A stretch of DNA of 64,000 nucleotides from Hawksworthiomyces lignivorus. Its lineage: Eukaryota > Ascomycota > Sordariomycetes > Ophiostomatales > Ophiostomataceae. Location of the stretch: positions 124,001 to 188,000 of the forward strand of contig NTMA01000044.1 in assembly GCA_002917075.1 (NCBI GenBank). Direction: 5' to 3'. Both the position numbers and the translations under genes were made by a program. Positions 1-11,899 of the stretch are shown here, piece by piece (positions within the stretch are counted from its first letter, which is position 1; every line of letters starts with the position of its first letter). Below the pieces are notes generated by a model, which was not told the DNA's origin, made no database searches, and worked only from the letters and a program-made list of their open reading frames with translations.

Positions 1-3000
1 CGGCCGCCGCCGCCGCCAGGCGAGCGCGAGCGTCATCGAGGCTGTGGGCACGGGCGAGGCGGGCGCCGAGGGCGTGGGCCAGGAAGACGTAGTTGGCGCG
101 GCGGGTCTCCTCGGCCTTGGTTCGCAGTACTAGCAGGACGGCGGCGCCGGCGAGGAGCTGGGGGCGGCGGGCGACGACGTCGGCGAGGCGCATGTCGGAG
201 CCGTCGTCGGACCCCGCGGGGAGGGCGAGAGTGCGCGAGCGCACGGCACCGCCGAGGTAGGCGGAGGCGCCGGCGGACAGCAGGTAGGGGCCCCAGGGGA
301 CGGGGCAGCCACGGGCGAGGCTGGCGGCGACCCAGCGCGGGGCTAGGCAGGGCAGGCCCAGGGCCAGGGCCTGCATGTACTTGACCTTGCGCGAGTGGCC
401 GTCGGCGATGAGGGCGGTGAAGCCGACGGCGGCGGAGGCGGGCTTGAGGCGGAGCTCGTGCGGCGCTGGCGTTGTCGTAGCTGGTGTCGTCGTGACAGCT
501 GCGGGCCCGACGAAGGGCGGCAGCTCAAACAACTCGTTGAAGCCCTCGTCGAGGACGCGGCCGCCAGCGGCCTGGATGGTGTGCTCCAGCGCTTTGGCTC
601 GCTGCATGCGATCGTTGAACGCCTGCTCGCCCTCGCCCGGCCGCTTGGACTGGAATGAGATGGCAAACGCCATGTTCTCAAACACGCCGCCTCCTCCCGG
701 CGCCAACGAGCCCTGGCGGTGCGACGCCGCCACCATCGTCGTCGACGCCGACAGCGTGCTGGCCTTGGCCGTCAGCGACCGCATGGACGCCTTGCGGCCG
801 ACGGGCATGCTCTGCTCAAAGGCAAACGTCGACGCTGGCGACGCCGCCAGCTCGTCGGTCGAGCCCGAGCGGAACGGCGACGGCTGGCGGCGGCCGCCGG
901 CGGCCAGAGACGCCCGCATGGTGGACGCGCTCGACGCCCTCGCCGCCGACTGAAGCCGGGGCAGCGGTGCCGCTGCCGCTGCCGCTGCCGCTCGCGGGGC
1001 CCGCCGCTGTCGCGGGCCGCGCGGCGACGGGTCGTCCTCGACGCTCGCCAGCGGCTTCTTGTCCGAGTCGAGCGCCGACAGCTCGCTCTCGTTGGCCGTG
1101 ATCGGCGTGCCCTCCCGCGACGGCGCCGTCGGCGTCGCCGACAGGCTGCTGAGGCTCGACGCCGTCCGGTCCACAGATGACTCGGACGCGGCCAGAGACG
1201 CCCTCGTCGTCTTTTTGGCGATCGGTTTGTCATCGTCATCGTCGACGCCGCCGCCGCTCGCTTTCCTCCTGCGCGACGACCGCGTGCTGCGAGCTGGCGG
1301 CGCCAAGACGGGCGGCGAAGACGTCGCCTCCAGATCGACGTCGATGCCACGGTTCAGCGACGACGGCGCCTCTCGCAGGGGCTGGTGTCGCTGGCTGCCC
1401 CGGCGCGGAGACGGCTGCGGCGATGGCCGTCTCGGCGAGGAGAGGGCCTGCTGCAGCCTGTCGCGCGCAGGCAGCGCAGGCGCCGAGTCTCGGTCTGCGG
1501 CCGGCTGGCTGGGCGTGTCCGCGACGGTGCTCGGCCGCTTCCCCGCCGGGCTGGTCTCGGGGATCGCGTCGTTGTCGGTGAGGCTGCTCCGCAGCGGCGG
1601 CGGCGGCGCTGCTGTTCTGCTCGTCTTGTCGGCCGTCGACACGATCTCCGGCAGAGAGGCAGTCAAGGACGATGGCGTCCGCGCAGCCGGCGGGTTCTTG
1701 CTGCCGTACGCGTCGATCATGGACTGCGGAAAGCTGAGCTCCTCATACGTGGTCTCGCTGCCGGACAGGTGCCGCGGCAGAGCTGTCGCTGCCGCTGCCG
1801 CTGCGCTCCTCGTCGCAGCGCCTCGCCTGGCACCGGCTGCTAGCGGTAGATCGCTCTCCGGACAGATATCCAGCGAGCGGGAGCACTCCTGGCCCTGTCC
1901 CGGCTTGCCCTTGGACCGCGGCCGCTGCTCCTTCCTCGTAGACGCCGGCACCTCGACGATGTCGCCGCCGCCCCGGAACGACGGCCCCGCCATGCTGATC
2001 GTGGCGAGCAGCCGGGCGCCTTCTTCTCTCTTCTGGCGCGCGCGCCGCCGCCGCTGCTGACTGGTGTCAGCCACGATATCGTCGTCGTCGTCGTCGTCGT
2101 CATTGTTGTTGTTGTTCTTATGGTTATTATTGTTGTTATTGGTGTTATTGTTATCATTTTCATCATCGGAGCTCGAGCCGAAGCCGCGGTGCAGCACCGA
2201 CGACCGCTGCCGCCGCAGTCCAACGGCCTGCCGCCGTTCCTGGGAGTGTCGCATCGGTTCGTACTCGGCAATTGGCGCGGGCGTCCGCCGCATCCTCTTG
2301 CGGCTCGTGGGACTCGAAGGGAGAAGCTGGCCGGCGGCGGCGGCGGCAGCAGTGGAGGCGGCAGAGGCGGGCTCGACGGAGTCGGGGGGAAAGGGAGTCG
2401 TACCGCCGCCGAAGCGCGACTGAGACGACGTCGGCAGCGTGTGGAATAGCGGCATGGGCAGCGGCGTCTCCTCGCCCAGCTGGAAGGCGGAGGCGGAGGC
2501 GGAGGCGGGAAAGCGTGGCTTGAACGCAGACGACGCCATGCCGGCGTAGGGCGTGGCCGCCTGCATGGGGAGGTGAGAGGGCGAGGGGCGGGACGAGGTC
2601 GGGCTGGCCTGCTGGAACGCGGCCGCCGCAGCCGCCGCCGAGGACGGCGTCTGGGCAAACAGCTGCGACCCGGCCAGCAGCGGCGTCTGCAGCACCTTGC
2701 CCGCAAACGGGTTCTTGGGCGGGCCGGGCGTGTCCGGGGCCATCGGCGGTGCCATCGGGGCGGACACAGACGGCGGGAGGTCGGGGTCGGGGTCGGACCG
2801 CGACAAAAAGTGCGAGAGGCCGTGGCGGCGGCGGCGGTCGTCGTCCCTGGTGGCCGTGGGCGACTCGAAGTCGAGCCCGCCCGAGTCCAGCGAGTCGAAG
2901 TTGACGGCGCCCGTGTCGTTCTCGTTCAGGGAGCGGTCGAAGATGTCGTCGTCCAGCCCGCCGCCCCGGCCCTGCGTCGACCGCAGCCGCATCGACGGCA

Positions 3001-3097
3001 GCGACGCCGGGTCTTCGTACCGCTCATAGCTGCGGTCCTCGTTGAGCTGGGTCGGCGACTCCGACTCGTCCGCGAAGGGGGCGGCAGGCGGCTCCAT
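1..3097 (-). CDS. crb2: Rad9/Crb2-type DNA damage checkpoint mediator, BRCT protein (3' end outside window)
   Basis: One intronless reading frame opens with ATG at 3097 and runs off the window edge, giving about 1032 visible residues. The N-terminal half is a disordered Ser/Pro/Ala-rich region with features I associate with filamentous-fungal Rad9/Crb2: a PKNPFAG segment, LLAGSQLFAQTPSS, and a SPTSRKRMRRTP...EYEPMRHSQERR block. A BRCT domain starts near residue 806 (FENMAFAISF, then GGRVLDEGFNELFE, FTALIADGHSRKVKYMQAL, LGLPCLAPRWV), and a second BRCT-like part begins before the edge. In the known family the protein bridges sensor kinases to the Rad53/Chk effectors at damaged chromatin. A polyAsp/Asn stretch is encoded by a trinucleotide repeat. 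I could not find the Tudor (Rad53-binding) domain normally placed before the BRCTs. GC content is far above the rest of the window, which creates long antisense frames. Confidence 0.85.
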   Translation of the reverse strand, partial: MEPPAAPFADESESPTQLNEDRSYERYEDPASLPSMRLRSTQGRGGGLDDDIFDRSLNENDTGAVNFDSLDSGGLDFESPTATRDDDRRRRHGLSHFLSRSDPDPDLPPSVSAPMAPPMAPDTPGPPKNPFAGKVLQTPLLAGSQLFAQTPSSAAAAAAAFQQASPTSSRPSPSHLPMQAATPYAGMASSAFKPRFPASASASAFQLGEETPLPMPLFHTLPTSSQSRFGGGTTPFPPDSVEPASAASTAAAAAAGQLLPSSPTSRKRMRRTPAPIAEYEPMRHSQERRQAVGLRRQRSSVLHRGFGSSSDDENDNNNTNNNNNNHKNNNNNDDDDDDDDIVADTSQQRRRRARQKREEGARLLATISMAGPSFRGGGDIVEVPASTRKEQRPRSKGKPGQGQECSRSLDICPESDLPLAAGARRGAATRSAAAAAATALPRHLSGSETTYEELSFPQSMIDAYGSKNPPAARTPSSLTASLPEIVSTADKTSRTAAPPPPLRSSLTDNDAIPETSPAGKRPSTVADTPSQPAADRDSAPALPARDRLQQALSSPRRPSPQPSPRRGSQRHQPLREAPSSLNRGIDVDLEATSSPPVLAPPARSTRSSRRRKASGGGVDDDDDKPIAKKTTRASLAASESSVDRTASSLSSLSATPTAPSREGTPITANESELSALDSDKKPLASVEDDPSPRGPRQRRAPRAAAAAAAAPLPRLQSAARASSASTMRASLAAGGRRQPSPFRSGSTDELAASPASTFAFEQSMPVGRKASMRSLTAKASTLSASTTMVAASHRQGSLAPGGGGVFENMAFAISFQSKRPGEGEQAFNDRMQRAKALEHTIQAAGGRVLDEGFNELFELPPFVGPAAVTTTPATTTPAPHELRLKPASAAVGFTALIADGHSRKVKYMQALALGLPCLAPRWVAASLARGCPVPWGPYLLSAGASAYLGGAVRSRTLALPAGSDDGSDMRLADVVARRPQLLAGAAVLLVLRTKAEETRRANYVFLAHALGARLARAHSLDDARARLAAAAA
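2079..2160. repeat. Trinucleotide microsatellite inside the Rad9/Crb2 gene
   Basis: A run of GTC triplets followed by imperfect GTT/ATT triplets. On the coding (minus) strand it encodes an Asn-rich stretch followed by a run of Asp residues in the disordered N-terminal half of the checkpoint protein. Such repeats are likely to vary in length between strains. Confidence 0.9.
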
Positions 3098-3336
3098 GGT
3101 CTTGTCGATGAGTACTTAGACAACCGAGGGTGTCTGAGAACATGCCAACCGCCGTCATTCCTCCATACGCTGTGGCTTCACCCTGGTCTGGTCCTCCTCT
3201 TCTGTTGTACCTTCAATTTCTGATGAGGAACTTCGCAAGCTGCTGCATTACAGACAACAGCCACCGCATTGCAGACAATCCGGTAAAAGAGACGGCGATG
3301 ATCCAATAGAAGATCTATGGACCCGTCAGAATTTTT

Positions 3337-4012
3337 TCAGTACGAGATCCTTAAAAGTACCTTCAGCCTGCCTGACTCTTTAGTGCCGCACGGATCGACT
3401 CTCTTCTGGGGGACTATGAACGCGTCTGCCATTATCGCGTTAGCAGATCTGCGGGGCGCGGCGACCTGCATTAAGATAACAGTGTTCCAGTACAGTGTAT
3501 ATAACGAGGCACTGTATTTGTAGCACACATCATCGAACTGCGTGTTCCAAATAAATGCTTTGGACCATTTTTTTGCCGTAACAGTGTCCAAAACTTCAGC
3601 TTCCACTGCCTCATCTATAAGAAAAGCCCAGTCTTCAGGGACAGCTGCCTTACCAGGCGCCAAGGGAGGACCTACGTCCGGGGGTCGCCGCGAAAAATTG
3701 TCCTGAGCGAGCCGGCGGCTTTCAGGCCAGAGATGATTTTGTGTACTGCGTATTGTATCCGTAGGAACTCGAAACAAGGCAATGGATACTTGTGCGGATC
3801 TGGAGTAATAAGCTCTGTATGATTTGTTTCTTTGTTCTGGGCGCGGCAGAGTTTTTGGAAGACTGTGACTCCTCATCTGTCGCGGCGTCGTTAACACCTA
3901 GTTGCGGCAATGGTGAGCTTTCGGGCTGCTCGGCCGTATCGAGACCGTATGGCTCCCAGTCAATAGGATAGTTACCAATAAAGTCCCATCTCCATGGTGG
4001 AAATGGAGCCAA
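3337..4012 (-). pseudogene. Unrecognised coding remnant, two overlapping frames
   Basis: Two minus-strand frames overlap. One starts at 4012 with protein-like composition (MAPFPPWRWDFIGNYPIDWE). The other ends at 3337 and contains PEDWAFLIDEAVEAEVLDTV and KAFIWNTQFDDVCYKYS. Together they look like one protein split by a frameshift or an unrecognised intron. I do not recognise the family and no domain is evident. It may equally be chance open frames. Confidence 0.25.
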
Positions 4013-4224
4013 AAGACAAATGTGCAGGGTAGATATTGACGCATGGGAATTGTCCAGACGCTAAAAGCAGGAAATGCGTACTCTAGATACGCAGGAAAGT
4101 AATAACAACGTAAAGCGTGCAGAAATGGAGGCAACCAAACATGAAGATGCCGCTCTTATTGACACATCCGTGAGAAAATCCGCTGCAGAATATTACTGCA
4201 ATATTAAAAGTTGTGTTTTGCACA

Positions 4225-4335
4225 CTCTGCCACTGGGCGCTAAGAACCTCTGCACACAAGCTGCGCTTCGTGCCTGGTCATTATTGCCTGTGCTAGTGCC
4301 ATGCCTACTTCAAGCAAGGTACTTGAAAACGGACC
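4225..4335. repeat. Dispersed repeat, copy A
   Basis: This segment shares several blocks with 22040-22135: an ACCTCTGCACA block, an ATTGCCTGTGCT block, and a related ACTTGAAA...ACCAAG block. Copy A has about 24 extra bases between the first two. By eye the identity is roughly three quarters over the aligned blocks. No coding potential is evident; it may be a small decayed mobile element. Confidence 0.4.
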
Positions 4336-5148
4336 AAGGAGAAGTTTGTTATTGTTTTTACCGCCGAGGGAAAAGAGGGGGAGAGTGTGAGGAGTAGGTA
4401 TACTCAACTAGTAGTTATAGAGTAAATATTTTTGGCTCCTTCAATTACGTGGTAGGCAAGCAACATGGGGGTTCGCACTATACGGCAGGCTCTTTAGCAT
4501 TCGTCGGTCGATTGTGGTTTCGATATAGAGGGAACGAGTTCGACGTTGACATGAATACAGCCTGACAGCAATATTGACCCGGACAATAGCAGCAGTCGGT
4601 CAACACGCTCTAAACCGAGATGGAGCGGCTCGGTGGGGGAGTCAGCGGTACTGAGGAGGGCGCCACACCTTCTATCTATATGGGACCTTCGGCGTGGATG
4701 AGGTATGGGAAGACTTAAAACTGGTGCCGTGGTATTTTCTTTGTTATCAAATAGGCAGTCTATATGCAGCCTTTCAATCTAGAGTGCGCTACTCTTTGGC
4801 GTTACAGGACACTGAGAACCTGCAGTGTAATTTCCTGTACAATATCTGCAGGCTGGCTTGATGCAAAGTCTTGGCAAGGAAACGGCCAGTAAACTCTTGT
4901 TCGATTTACTGCCCCACAATTCTGCATATTATGTCCCATGTCATTAGTCGTCGTTACTTTTTGAGGCGTCGCAGAAAGCCACTTGCCAGTTGGCAAGACT
5001 CAATTAGGCAGGGCTGCGAAGAGACCACGCAGGGTGCTCTGTCAATCGATAATTATGTCGCTCCAACTACATATGATTCTACTCTGCAACTAACTCTCTC
5101 GGTCAAGAGGACTGCAGTCGTCTAACGATAAAACAATTTATATAGTTT

Positions 5149-6319
5149 ATGGAAGAGCAGATGGCTGATCCTACCGATATCATCCAGGTCGTATCGAATT
5201 CTGCTGATACCATCCGAGTCGTACCTGATCCTATCTCTTTCTCCTCTGTCGGAGATCTGCGATTACGCACTGGAAACACGAAAGATGAAGTCCGAGAATT
5301 CGTGGTATGCTCGCAAGCATTGGCACTCTCGTCGCGGGTTTTCAGGACTATGCTTTTCTCCGGGTTTAAAGAAAAAAAGCCAACACAAGGAGAATGGGTA
5401 GTACCGCTGCCAGATGACGAATCTGAGGCTCTATTGGTTGCCCTGAACATCATTCATTTAAAGTTTAGCAAGGTTCCCAAGATATTGGAGCTGGAAGACC
5501 TATATAAAGTCTTGGCATTTACCAATAAATACAACATGACGCGTATTGTGCGTCCTTGGGCCGGCGGCTGGATGAAGATGGTAGAAGAGAAACAAGGACT
5601 GGACGAAAGCAAGAACGAGGCGATGTTAACGTTTGTGGCTTGGGAGCTCGGAAACGAGAAGCTATTTGCCAAGATGGTTGATAAGCTTGTTGTCGAATGC
5701 TCAGTCAACAGTGAAGACAACCTCACCATATCGCGCACCTGTCTAGAGCACTACGATCATCTCGGGCCACCAGATCTACTCGGTATGTGGCTTGCTTTCA
5801 TTAACCTCTCTTCGGCTACAAAAAACAGCGGCTTTTTTTTTTCTAATAATTTACACAGAGAGAATCCACCAGCTCAGGCGTACTATCATCCAGAGTCTTC
5901 TTAACGTAGTCCAGGAGCTCGCTAAAAGCTTGCTGAACGAGTACCGCTGTTGTGCACAAGGTCTAAACAACCAGGATAAGTTGAAATGCGATTCACTTAT
6001 TTTGGGAAGTCTCCGAAAGGCCATGGTCAAAACAAGAGGCGCGTTTCTACCGGATTTGGCTGACGACATCCACGAAAGTGTCAGTGATTTGGCCATGTCT
6101 ATCGAAGGAATTATAGACCAAATATGTTGCTTTTCAAATCATTCGCAATGCAACCCAGTCCAGAACCTAAAGGATATTGTAAAAAAGACAATCGAGTGCC
6201 GGGAGGCTGTATTGACTCAAAGTGACAGACGATCCATGAGCAAGCAGCGCCAGCAGACTGGGTTAGATGGACCGTCTTATTGGACTGATAGGAATGACAC
6301 AGATTCGAAAAGCGGCTGA
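5149..6319 (+). CDS. BTB/POZ domain protein
   Basis: Two exons, 5149-5782 and 5859-6319, join across a 76-bp intron (GTATGT...TTTACACAG, with CTAAT as possible branch point) to give about 364 residues. Residues about 25-125 form a fungal-type BTB/POZ domain: EFVVCSQALALSSRVFRTML, then GEWVVPLPDDESEALLVAL and a LEDLYKVLAFTNKYNM segment. BTB domains mediate dimerisation and often recruit substrates to Cullin-3 ligases, but this fungal expansion family has no assigned function. The C-terminal exon encodes a helical region without a recognised domain. It lies alone between two gene-poor spacers. Confidence 0.85.
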
Positions 6320-7297
6320 AAATTACCGAGGATGGTGATCGCGAACGAATCCCCAAGGAAGCGCTGATGATCGGGTAGCAGTCTCTTAACAATCCTTGAT
6401 GTCTAAGAGATATTGTATATGGACTCTTGTCACAATCTATTCTATTTATCAAGTCTCCTACAGTTTTTAGCTGCATTGAAAATGTAGAACTGTTCATCTC
6501 TGCATAATTTGAGTGGATATGCGATGCAAGATTGCGGGCGACTTTTGCTCTTATGTCATATTGAATGATCTTTTTTGCTGCAATGAATGCACTGTTTTTA
6601 TGTTCACCTTTAGGTACCTATGACGCTTAAAGAAAGATATTTCAGATGAAGAAGAACAACAAGACAACAACAAGAGCATCTCTCTACTCTGCTTGCAAGA
6701 GAGGTGCGCGTAGGCGGCGCGCTGTCATGTGATGAGCCCAAGTCTCGTAGGTAACTATCACTGGGATCTAACTAGTTATTGTATGGACGGCGAGGCGGTA
6801 CCCAAGAGAAAAATAGCTATCTCTCCATTTAGATTGGTTAGGAACAAATCATTGATAGGGCAAAGGCGGATTCCTCTCAATAACTACTTAATTGAAGGGA
6901 GCGCTAACCATTTTTGCAAGCACTCCATATTGATGTGCATGTGGATGGGAGATAACGAATGGCTGCTGGAGCCTCTCTTTATCAGCGATATGCATGACTA
7001 AATAGCACATCTTTTGTGGCCCTGTAGCGCTAATTGCCTGCCAAAAGATTAGTTAATACTTATGAGGTAACAGATTCCTACTCCGCAGTTCAGGCTCAGA
7101 GATCTGATCTTGGCCTCTCCAGCGCATTTTCTGAGATTTCTATGGGTCCTTGCTTTCGACCGACGTTTTCAAGATATCTTTGCTCTCCTTTCTACCGCTA
7201 CTAATTATTTGCGCCTCCTTGGGCCCCAATCGTATCTTGGCCAGGGTGGTCTTCTTTATGGTGCACACCCGCCAAGTTCTCTGAAAAAGGAGTGATC
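6320..7297. other. Intergenic spacer
   Basis: About 1 kb separating the BTB gene from the Zn2Cys6 regulator. A 90-codon frame at 6729-7001 has no recognisable motif and is probably chance. The last few hundred bases must hold the promoter of the regulator starting at 7298; no defined site is evident. Confidence 0.6.
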
Positions 7298-8939
7298 ATG
7301 TCTCTCGCAAAGAGAAGCACTGGTATGGCTCTCAGCCAAGATTTTTTCTAAGAAACAAATCCTAGCTTGTAAAATTGACTAAATTAATCCGGCTTACAGG
7401 GTGTCCTGAATGCTGCAAGCGACGCGTGACGTGCGACCGGACCGAGCCGGAATGTCTGAAATGCCGAAAGAAGGGAATCCAGTGCTCCGGCCAGGGCCTG
7501 CAATGTCGATTCAGCCGACATATGGCCCGCAGCAGTCGCGAAGAGACACTGTCGCTACACGTGTCAAGCCCAGCGGGAGAACAAAGCGCGGCCCAGCCAC
7601 GAGCCTCCCCGAGCCCCGCGCGCGGCACCTATCGGTGGGTGGAAAAGAAGAAGACGAGACAGTCGCAGGCTTCGAGCCGTGTCAATCGCCCCTCTTCGGC
7701 ATCGCCGGAGCCCCCGGCGCCTGCTCCTGCCAATGATAACGAAGATCTGCCGGATTCTCTTGAGCTACCCAGTCGAGAACAGGAGCCTGATCAGCCGGTT
7801 CTTGCATACGTGAACGACCTCAGGAGGAGGAATGCCCCGCGGCCGGCTCTCGAGCTGCTGCATCCCCAGGCCAGGCAGCTTTTTAGTTACTGTAAGGAAG
7901 CGGCCCCCCTCTTCGGCTCATTGCATTCTTGACTGACACCCTTCTGCAGTCTCGGACCATGTGGCGCCCATTATGGTGGTCCTGGACTCGGCCGCCAACG
8001 GCTACCGCCACCTCATCCTGCCGCTGGCGTGCCAGGACGCCATGGTCGGCCGCGCCGTGTCGGTCGTCGCGGCGTTCCACATGGCAGGCCAGGTGCCGCA
8101 TCTGCAAAAGATGGCCGAGGCCGGCCAGCAGGAGATCCTCGCCAAGCTGCGCCGCGACGCCCTCGAGCTCGGGTCCAGGCAGGTCTTCACGCCGGCCACC
8201 TGGGCCACCATCCTCGTCCTCCTGGTCGGGGACACGATCACGGGCGCAAACAACTACGTCTACCTGCTCGAGATGCTGCGCTGTCTGACGCGGTCGAGCA
8301 GCTTCTCGGACGCCGTGCCCGAGTCGCTCAAAGACTTTTTCATGCAGCAGACAAAGATGTGAGTCTACGCGTCTGCCTCATTGCCTCTCCCCTCACCCAC
8401 ACCCCATCCCTCCCAACTGGGTCTCTGACAGCGTTTGCGCACCAAGGTTTGAGCTGTTTGGCTTCCCGCTGTCAAACGAGGAAAAGGGCCTGCAGACTCT
8501 TGAAATGTCGACGGACTACTACATGGACTTTATGTCGATCCCGTTCGTTCAGCCGGGCTCGGAGATGTACGAAAACCTCGACACGATGAAGGACGCGATC
8601 CGCATGGCCTGCGGCATCTACCGCCGCCGGGGGCGGTCGTCTCTGTCGTCCGAGGAGTCGGTCGAGTTGGTCGAGAGCCTGCGCCAGCGGGTGCTCGGCA
8701 TCGACCTGGCCACCAAGGGCGCCCACGCGCTCGTCTGGACCTACTTCATCGCGGCCGCCGAGAGCACCCTGCCGGAGCACCGCGCCTTCTTCACCGAGAG
8801 GCTGGCGGCGCTGTACACCTGCACAAAGTTCCGCAGCATCCCGGCAGCCCTGAAAGAGCTGGACGCACTGTGGAACCAGCAGAAAACGCGGCGATGGACA
8901 GAATTCATGGCAGAGGAAGGGCGCGTACTGGTCATGTAA
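7298..8939 (+). CDS. Zn2Cys6 fungal-type transcription factor
   Basis: Four exons fit: 7298-7322, 7400-7891, 7950-8358 and 8447-8939, giving about 472 residues. The tiny first exon supplies the start (MSLAKRST). Its junction completes the zinc cluster, six cysteines at residues 10-37 with spacing C-x2-C-x6-C-x6-C-x2-C-x6-C. Basic residues (KRR) follow the second cysteine, as in DNA-contacting clusters. The remainder matches the general layout of fungal regulators, with an Arg/Ser/Pro-rich linker and then a helical domain containing LILPLACQDAMVG and FELFGFPLSNEEKGL. The last acceptor is ambiguous: 8432 would also keep frame and add five residues. It converges on the amine oxidase gene and is the best candidate regulator for the oxidase and permease next to it. 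That link is inference. Confidence 0.85.
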
Positions 8940-9390
8940 GATGGAGACTGGCGCGTGACAACTGAAGTCCTGTCAGTTGGCTGTTTGATGGAGCCGCAAG
9001 TACAAACGGAATAGCGTTGCAGAATCATTTGACTGCTTGCTGGGTCCACTGAAGCCGGGTATTGAAGCACCTGGGAATTCAATCGGTGATTACAGAGTCA
9101 ATTTATGCATGCACAGGGGATTAGCAACATATATACAAGCTCATTGAAGTCGATTTGAAAAAAAAAAAAAAAAAAAAAAAACTTTCAGATTACACTGTTC
9201 AAATTCTTGGAGAGAAATATACATATATTTTATTGGCCCAAAATCAACTAACAAAGTCCCAAAGCATGAAAACCCAAGCTCTACGCTATCTATCAATTCT
9301 TACATTTTTTATTTATTTTTTTTTTTATTTATTTTATTTATTTATTAATTTTTTTTAAGTAAACAAACATTTTGTTTAGGTCTCGTCACT
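8940..9390. other. AT-rich convergent spacer with long homopolymers
   Basis: This lies between the 3' ends of the regulator and the amine oxidase. It contains a run of 24 A (9158-9181) and a T-rich tract (about 9303-9357). Both probably belong to the 3' regions of the two convergent transcripts. No gene is visible. Confidence 0.8.
9158..9181. repeat. Poly-A homopolymer, 24 bp
   Basis: An uninterrupted run of 24 A in the spacer between two convergent genes. It is not flanked by a recognisable retroelement. Confidence 0.95.
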
Positions 9391-11057
<1,667 letters not shown>

Positions 11058-11065
11058 TCTGAATG

Positions 11066-11097
<32 letters not shown>

Positions 11098-11899
11098 CTG
11101 CGCTGCTGCTTCCCTGCTGCTTGATGCTGTGTCTGTCAAGTTGCAATTCTCATGACGATTGTCGGTAATTAAATAGACGGCTTGGTTTCTTTCTTTCTTT
11201 TCTTTCTTTCCTTTTTATTTTCATTTTTATCATTTTTTTTTACGAACGTTATTCTTGATTCTTAAGCTTGTGGTCTGATGTTTGCCGCTGAGACTTTTAC
11301 CTAATCGAGTAATATCTCGAGAAAATGCCAGATCTGGCGCCTTGGTCGTATCGCAGGTCTGGATAGTGTACCCCAGACTTTAGTCTATGTACCTTGCACA
11401 GACTTAAAATGCCTCCACTTTAACTGGCCTATGGCCACGATGAATTTTCTCGCAAAATTGCCTAATGTAGAAAAGTGGTTAATAATAGCCTTGGATCCGG
11501 ATCTGCATCACTCCCGTTCGAAGGGAAGAGGCTCCGATGATAGATGACTGACCGGGATGCATCATGAAGTGAGGGGAATACACGCTTTGATAAAACATAT
11601 TCGTCACAAATATTACAGACAGTATGGGAGCAGGATAACGATCAAAATGCCTCCATCCAAGAGGCAGGCACAAATCAGGTAGTTTTACGAGAACCGCAAT
11701 CGTCAAGATAGGACTAGGTCTAGGGAAGGCCTGGGGTGTCCGCGTTTCAGTGACACTTCTTTCCTTCAGTCCCAAACATAGAGATGCGGGCTGTTCACAA
11801 ACTATATAATTATACTGTAGCACAATCCAAATATCTCAACAGAAACTACCCTTGGTCTTCAAGCATCCTGAGTTATTCTTTCTCCACATCATCATCATC
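11058..11899. promoter_or_regulatory. Divergent promoter region of amine oxidase and permease
   Basis: About 840 bp separate the two start codons. Next to the oxidase start lies a run of 30 A (11066-11095), read as T30 in its leader. A TATA-like CTATATAAT occurs about 90 bp before the permease start. No other defined operator was found. Confidence 0.5.
11066..11095. repeat. Poly-A homopolymer, 30 bp, in the amine oxidase leader
   Basis: Thirty consecutive A on the plus strand end about 8 bp from the amine oxidase start codon, so the transcript leader would contain a U30 run just before AUG if transcription starts upstream of it. Confidence 0.9.

Larger units (their letters stand above)
3098..5148. 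other. Gene-poor spacer between checkpoint gene and BTB gene
   Basis: About 2 kb with no convincing intact gene. It holds one weak minus-strand coding remnant (3337-4012) and a stretch near 4225-4335 that resembles sequence at 22040-22135. Other open frames here are short and lack recognisable motifs. Confidence 0.6.

Noticed and set aside
1059..2060. 333-codon plus-strand frame (and several long minus/plus frames) in the GC-rich first 3 kb
   Set aside because: They are out of frame with the checkpoint gene, have Arg/Ala-rich artificial composition, and arise from very high GC content.
4074..4397. 107-codon plus-strand frame
   Set aside because: Overlaps the dispersed repeat and has no protein-like motif.
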